38,747 nt of DNA. It comes from Deltaproteobacteria bacterium (lineage in GTDB: Bacteria; Desulfobacterota; Binatia; UBA9968). The DNA is taken from assembly GCA_016193465.1 (NCBI GenBank), contig JACPSE010000144.1, positions 1-38,747 on the forward strand, written 5' to 3'. The position numbers and the translations under genes were made by a program. Shown here piece after piece: positions 36,221 through 38,747 of this stretch. Under the pieces are notes generated by a model that was given only the letters and a program-made list of their open reading frames with translations, ran no database searches and was not told the DNA's origin. Numbering within the stretch: the first letter of the stretch is position 1; each line of letters begins with the position of its first letter.

Positions 36221-36616
36221 TTAGATCCAGTTCTCCGTCTTGAGCCCTGCCACCCGCTCGAAGTGCTTCAAGTTGTTCGTGACGAATGTAAGCCCCAACG
36301 ACAGTGCATGCGCCGCGATAAGCGTGTCAAATGTACCGATGGGCTCACCACGCCGCGCCAGCGAGGCTGCAACGGCCGCAAAGCGATCCGCCGCCCGCTG
36401 GTCGAAGGGCACGACCGCCACGGCGTCCACAAAGGTGCCTATGAGGCCGTGAAGCTTCTGGGATCGTCTCGCCTCGGCACCAAAGCGCAGCTCGGCCAGG
36501 GTGATCGAGCTGATGCAGATCTCTGATGGCCGATGTTTCAGCAGGTATGTCGCAACCCGTCCCTTACCACGGAGAGCAAAGCTCACCGTATCCGTGTCGA
36601 GCATGTACCGAGGCAT
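36221..36616 (-). CDS. vapC: VapC-type PIN-domain toxin
   Basis: Type II toxin ribonuclease, 131 residues. PIN acidic residues: Asp in YMLDTDTVSF (about 7-9), Glu in TLAELRFGAE, Asp in IGTFDTLIAAHAL, and the later TNN. It overlaps its antitoxin by one base (TGATG at 36618-36614). It resembles the FitB/VapC subgroup acting on tRNA. It has a complete frame and residues, so it is probably active. Confidence 0.93.
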   Translation of the reverse strand: MPRYMLDTDTVSFALRGKGRVATYLLKHRPSEICISSITLAELRFGAEARRSQKLHGLIGTFVDAVAVVPFDQRAADRFAAVAASLARRGEPIGTFDTLIAAHALSLGLTFVTNNLKHFERVAGLKTENWI

Positions 36617-36855
36617 CAGGCAAACGGGTCACGAAGATCTCGGACCTGCCGCTGCCCAGGGCGGGGGATCTCCCCGGACCAAGCGCCCAGGCAAGCTCGG
36701 AACTTGTCTGACCACTCATCCGCCGGCTCGAGGATCACGCGCCGGCCTTCCCGGCGCGCCAGAACCTCCCGTTGAGCAGTGAAGCGACACTCCTTCGGAA
36801 GGCGCACCGCCTGACTACCACCGTTCTGGAACAACTTTGCACGAGCGGTTTTCAT
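36616..36855 (-). CDS. vapB: VapB-type antitoxin (AbrB/SpoVT fold)
   Basis: A 79-residue antitoxin. The N-terminal swapped-hairpin DNA-binding domain reads KLFQNGGSQAVRLPKECRF, with REVLARREGRRVILEP. The C-terminal part (DEWSDKFRACLGAW) would wrap the toxin. It binds and neutralises VapC and autoregulates the operon. Its promoter places the -10 six bases before the ATG (see 36862-36890), so it is probably leaderless; no Shine-Dalgarno is present. Confidence 0.92.
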   Translation of the reverse strand: MKTARAKLFQNGGSQAVRLPKECRFTAQREVLARREGRRVILEPADEWSDKFRACLGAWSGEIPRPGQRQVRDLRDPFA

Positions 36856-36861
36856 GGATGC

Positions 36862-36890
36862 AGTCTAGACCGGAGTCTATACATAGTCAA
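36862..36890 (-). promoter_or_regulatory. vapBC promoter and operator palindrome
   Basis: On the minus strand a -35 TTGACT (36890-36885) and a -10 TAGACT (36867-36862) are 17 nt apart. Six bases separate the -10 from the vapB ATG (36855). An inverted repeat TAGAC/GTCTA with 4-nt spacer (36866-36879) overlaps the edge of the -10 box and is a good candidate for VapB binding. Confidence 0.65.
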
Positions 36891-36928
36891 GTGCGACGCT
36901 GTGTCCGGGGTCCCTCGCGCTCTCGTCC

Positions 36929-36988
36929 GCCGAACGTTTAGCGTGAGCGGCGCGGTTTTCCGCGTCCGGCTCTACGCTGTGGTTGGGC
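36929..36988 (-). other. attC1: integron cassette recombination site (60 bp)
   Basis: Read on the minus strand, it begins with R'' gcccaac (36988-36982) and ends with R' gttcggc (36935-36929), complementary at 6 of 7. Inside, agcgtagagc and gctcacgct pair with one extra-helical base, the hallmark of attC folding, and a GC stem, gcgg-aaaa-ccgc, forms the tip. Its length is 60 bp, as in classical 59-base elements. It lies at the 3' end of the PIN toxin gene, whose TAA is inside the site (36940-36938). R' differs from GTTRRRY at one position. Confidence 0.75.
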
Positions 36989-37381
36989 CTTCAGTTTCTC
37001 CCAGAACTGTCTGGGGGAAAGAATTGCCAGTTTCTCGATTCGACCTATATTTAAGATTTCCTTGTCACCTGTCACGAACACATCGGCTCCAGCCGATATC
37101 GCAGCCGACAGAATAGGTAAGTCATCCTGATCTTGAATTTCGACCGTCGGAAATTGGTCGGGCTCGGCAAGCACCGTATCTTCCCGCATCAGCGAGATGA
37201 AGTCATCAATCAAATCCTGAGCCACACCGAACTTGGTCCTCAGGACACGCTTCAGTTCGCTCAGTACTTGTGCTGATGTCAAAAGTTCGTGTGAAGTGAG
37301 AACCTCGCGCAGAACATCTGCGCAAAGACCGCGAGTTGCCGCTGCACTGGCCAGGACATTTGTATCCAGGAAAACCCTCAC
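36938..37381 (-). CDS. PIN-family toxin (COG1569-like)
   Basis: Putative toxin RNase of a PIN toxin-antitoxin pair, 147 residues, GTG start overlapping the antitoxin stop (GTGA at 37381-37378). PIN residues: Asp in VFLDTNVLASAA, Glu in VLSELKRVL, Asp in DQDDLPILSAAISAGAD and VTGDKEIL. The family proper ends near RQFWEKLKAQ. The last roughly 16 residues (Arg/Gly-rich, QPQRRAGRGKPRRSR) are encoded by attC1, so the tail is a read-through of the recombination site. Confidence 0.9.
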   Translation of the reverse strand: MRVFLDTNVLASAAATRGLCADVLREVLTSHELLTSAQVLSELKRVLRTKFGVAQDLIDDFISLMREDTVLAEPDQFPTVEIQDQDDLPILSAAISAGADVFVTGDKEILNIGRIEKLAILSPRQFWEKLKAQPQRRAGRGKPRRSR

Positions 37382-37599
37382 GACACCTCGGCGAACACGT
37401 CTTCGTCGGTTAGATAACCGCGCGCCTCTGCAAAAGGCATGATCTTGCGCCGCAGTGCCTCAAACTGACTGATGCGAAGCTGGCGACGAAGGGCCTCTCG
37501 GGCAACCTCACTGCGGTTTCTTCCTGACTGACGACTCGCCTTGGTTAACAGGTTGTCCAGATCTTTATCGAGCCTGATTGTGAGAACATTTGTCTTCAT
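37378..37599 (-). CDS. Ribbon-helix-helix antitoxin (CopG-like)
   Basis: A 73-residue antitoxin. The N-terminal RHH domain reads TNVLTIRLDKDLDNLLTKAS and NRSEVAREALRRQL; the rest, ending YLTDEDVFAEVS, probably binds the PIN toxin. The ATG at 37599 is favoured over an in-frame TTG at 37608. A promoter and palindrome overlap this ATG, no Shine-Dalgarno is visible, and translation is likely leaderless. Confidence 0.88.
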   Translation of the reverse strand: MKTNVLTIRLDKDLDNLLTKASRQSGRNRSEVAREALRRQLRISQFEALRRKIMPFAEARGYLTDEDVFAEVS

Positions 37600-37635
37600 G
37601 TCGTACAATGTAGGACAATTTCAAAGGGGTGTCAA
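37599..37635 (-). promoter_or_regulatory. Promoter with overlapping operator for the RHH-PIN pair
   Basis: Minus strand: perfect -35 TTGACA (37635-37630), 17-nt spacer, -10 TACATT (37612-37607), then 7 nt to the ATG (37599). An inverted repeat tgtcgtac/gtaggaca with 3-nt spacer (37599-37617, one mismatch in 8) covers the -10 and the first base of the start codon, a fitting operator for an RHH dimer. Confidence 0.7.
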
Positions 37636-37653
37636 TGAAGCCTTTCGCTCCAC

Positions 37654-37799
37654 GAGCCTGTAGAAAAAGTCCCAGCAACTAAAAAAGTGCCAAATTGGGG
37701 GTACCTGAATGGTCTCTCGATCCGAGATCATCGCTTAAAAGCCAAATACGGAGGTCGCTTTTCTTGTAAATTTCTCGATCTACCTTTTTCTACAGGCTC
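37654..37799. mobile_element. 146-bp MITE-like element with 16-bp terminal inverted repeats
   Basis: gagcctgtagaaaaag at 37654-37669 and its exact complement at 37784-37799 bound 146 bp with no ORF. The termini resemble ends of some DDE insertion sequences (a tttttcaacaggct-like motif), from memory. It is probably a non-autonomous, internally deleted derivative. No convincing target-site duplication is visible. Its right end (37796-37799) overlaps the R' core of attC2. Confidence 0.7.
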
Positions 37800-37892
37800 A
37801 ACACCAAGCTCAGCCGTTGCGGCTAGCGCCGGCCCTCGCATGTCCGCGCGAACGGCTCTGTGGCCGCGGGCGGCTGGAACGCTTTGTTAGCC
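37796..37892 (-). other. attC2: integron cassette recombination site (97 bp)
   Basis: Minus strand: R'' ggctaac (37892-37886) and R' gttgagc (37802-37796, matching GTTRRRY). R'' and R' pair as GGCT/AGCC plus AAC/GTT with one bulged G. Inner boxes aagc/gctt and agccg/cggct also pair, and the central part is GC-rich with imperfect stems, as in long attC sites. It starts inside and covers the 3' end of the DUF2442 gene, and its R' abuts the MITE-like element. Confidence 0.6.
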
Positions 37893-38127
37893 GGGCCTTC
37901 ACGGCGGCATGGAGAAACTCCGGCGCAAAGTCGGCTCCATTTGGCCACGCGATGGTGTGCCAGTCGGGATGGACCGCCACGGAACGAAAGAGCCTTTTAT
38001 CTCTCAGAGGCTCGAAGATCTCGCCGTGTAATTCTCCGCGCAGATCAAGTTTGCCCTCGGTGCCATCGCTGAAGCGAAGCCACACCACATAATCTTTTAC
38101 ATATCGTGCCTCGATCACTCTTATCAT
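37810..38127 (-). CDS. DUF2442 family protein (attC-extended C-terminus)
   Basis: A small protein of the DUF2442 family: IRVIEARYVKDYVVWLRFSDG then GKLDLRGELHGEIFEPLRD and HPDWHTIAWPNGADFAPEFL. It has 105 residues, against about 80-90 usual; the last roughly 25, from RLTKRSSRPRPQ on, are encoded by attC2. The ATG at 38127 is preferred to an overlapping GTG at 38130 because ctggag lies 7 nt upstream, inside the end of the DUF4160 gene. The function of this family is not established; the tight pairing with DUF4160 suggests a two-protein module, possibly TA-like. Confidence 0.87.
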   Translation of the reverse strand: MIRVIEARYVKDYVVWLRFSDGTEGKLDLRGELHGEIFEPLRDKRLFRSVAVHPDWHTIAWPNGADFAPEFLHAAVKARLTKRSSRPRPQSRSRGHARAGASRNG

Positions 38128-38131
38128 CACA

Positions 38132-38389
38132 TTACTCCAGGGGCGGAATCTTTTTCAGCGGTTTGCGCCGGGTTGCAAGCGTCCAGTTCTCGTGCAGTTC
38201 CTGCTTGTGAAGATCGTACCACTCGAGAACGTGCCGGAGGGCGCGCTTCGGAAACTTCCCCGTCACCACACCATCCTCAATCGAGACTTCGATGTCGAAG
38301 TCGCCATATGTGGCATGAAAGTGCGGCGGCGCGTGTTCTCGGTAGAACATCGTGATCACGATCCCAAGAAAGCGGCTCAACTCTGGCAT
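38132..38389 (-). CDS. DUF4160 family protein (copy a)
   Basis: An 85-residue protein: PELSRFLGIVITMFYREHAPPHFHATYGDF at the start, VLEWYDLHKQELHENW in the second half, and a terminal KKIPPLE. PPHFHA is the family hallmark. Its stop is 4 nt before the DUF2442 ATG, so the two are coupled. The mRNA is probably leaderless: TAGACT (38401-38396) lies 6 nt before the ATG, the same hexamer and gap as at vapB, with a weaker tagcca -35 17 nt upstream that falls in attC3. Confidence 0.88.
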   Translation of the reverse strand: MPELSRFLGIVITMFYREHAPPHFHATYGDFDIEVSIEDGVVTGKFPKRALRHVLEWYDLHKQELHENWTLATRRKPLKKIPPLE

Positions 38390-38419
38390 CGATCAAGTCT
38401 AACACAGCCATAACAGCCT

Positions 38420-38469
38420 GGCTAACGTTGCGGGTGAGCCGCCCTGTCGGTCTCAACCCAATGTTAGCC
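38420..38469 (-). other. attC3: integron cassette recombination site (50 bp)
   Basis: Minus strand: R'' ggctaac (38469-38463) and R' gttagcc (38426-38420) are perfect complements. Inside, ttgggttgag pairs with ctcacccgcaa with one extra base and one mismatch, giving the typical attC L-box stem with an extra-helical base. It begins 5 bp after the stop of the second DUF4160 gene. R' differs from GTTRRRY at one position. This is the clearest attC of the three. Confidence 0.8.
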
Positions 38470-38473
38470 GTTC

Positions 38474-38734
38474 TCATTCCAAGGGCGCGATCTTTTGGAG
38501 CTCCTCTCGTGCCCCTGCCCTATCCCAGTCGGCGAGAAGCTCCTGCTGATGAAGCGTTGCCCACTCGATCACGAGACCGGTTACGCGGGGCGGCAACCGC
38601 CCTGAAAACACGGCCAAACTGCGGATATCGATCAGTGCAAGGTCACCGCCGTATTCCGCATGGAAGTGTGGGGGATTGTGATCGTCGAAGAACATTTTGA
38701 TGACGATGCCGAAGAAACGGCTGATCTCAGGCAT
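38474..38734 (-). CDS. DUF4160 family protein (copy b, no DUF2442 partner)
   Basis: An 86-residue protein with the same layout as copy a: PEISRFFGIVIKMFFDDHNPPHFHAEYGG, VIEWATLHQQELLADW and the ending LQKIAPLE. It differs in the middle (ALIDIRSLAVFSGRLPP), so it is a distinct family member rather than a recent duplicate. It is followed directly by attC3 with no partner gene. No Shine-Dalgarno is seen in the 13 bases between its ATG and the window edge. Confidence 0.87.
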   Translation of the reverse strand: MPEISRFFGIVIKMFFDDHNPPHFHAEYGGDLALIDIRSLAVFSGRLPPRVTGLVIEWATLHQQELLADWDRAGAREELQKIAPLE

Positions 38735-38747
38735 AGGTATGCTGGTC

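Noticed and set aside
37654-37799. Reading the 16-bp inverted repeat as a terminator
   Set aside because: The arms are 114 bp apart, too far for a terminator hairpin; terminal repeats of a small mobile element fit better.

Overview
The window looks like a chromosomal segment of an uncultured Gram-negative bacterium. Support for this: an outer-membrane BtuB receptor with TonB, an OmpA-type protein, a long GyrB with the extra Gram-negative C-terminal insert, ornithine-lipid enzymes, mid-to-high GC genes, and spacers full of small palindromic or low-complexity repeats. Gene content and spacer style suggest a deltaproteobacterial, Binatota or Methylomirabilota-like lineage. That placement is inference. 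No rRNA or tRNA gene was seen.

Layout. 1-4.2 kb: gyrB then gyrA on the minus strand (gyrA runs off the left edge). 4.4-9.1 kb: a cobalamin block on the plus strand: divergent cobS, cobalamin riboswitch 1, tonB, cobalamin riboswitch 2, btuB, and a DUF6580-type membrane protein. 9.1-14.8 kb (minus): an operon-like run of Lon-like protease, SDR and two acyl-CoA dehydrogenases. 14.9-19.5 kb: M48/TPR lipoprotein, a small unknown protein, class II aldolase, oligoendopeptidase F. 19.6-25.1 kb (minus): TenA, a YchF-like GTPase, a degenerate M24 peptidase, an epimerase and an amidohydrolase. 25.2-27.1 kb: coxS-coxM-coxG without a large subunit. 27.1-30.0 kb (minus): MFS transporter, a possible 12-codon leader, olsB-like and olsA-like genes. 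30.1-32.7 kb: OmpA, rlmE, mscS. 32.7-36.0 kb (minus): glmU-glmS.

The right end (36.0-38.75 kb) is an accessory island. It holds a remnant of a type IIG-like restriction-modification gene, vapBC, a ribbon-helix-helix/PIN toxin-antitoxin pair, a DUF4160-DUF2442 pair and an orphan DUF4160. Three attC-like recombination sites lie exactly at the 3' ends of the last three modules, all in the same orientation. This reads as the distal end of an integron gene-cassette array, or a cluster of attC sites lacking an integrase, continuing past the right edge. A 146-bp element with perfect 16-bp terminal inverted repeats abuts one attC core site. The TA promoters I could read place the -10 box 6-7 nt before the start codon, so these modules look leaderless.

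The genes work together in three main ways: B12 uptake (BtuB, TonB, possibly DUF6580) under two separate riboswitches; envelope construction (GlmU/GlmS, OlsB/OlsA, OmpA, MscS); and acyl-CoA or small-molecule catabolism (acyl-CoA dehydrogenases, SDR, amidohydrolase, cox-type subunits).
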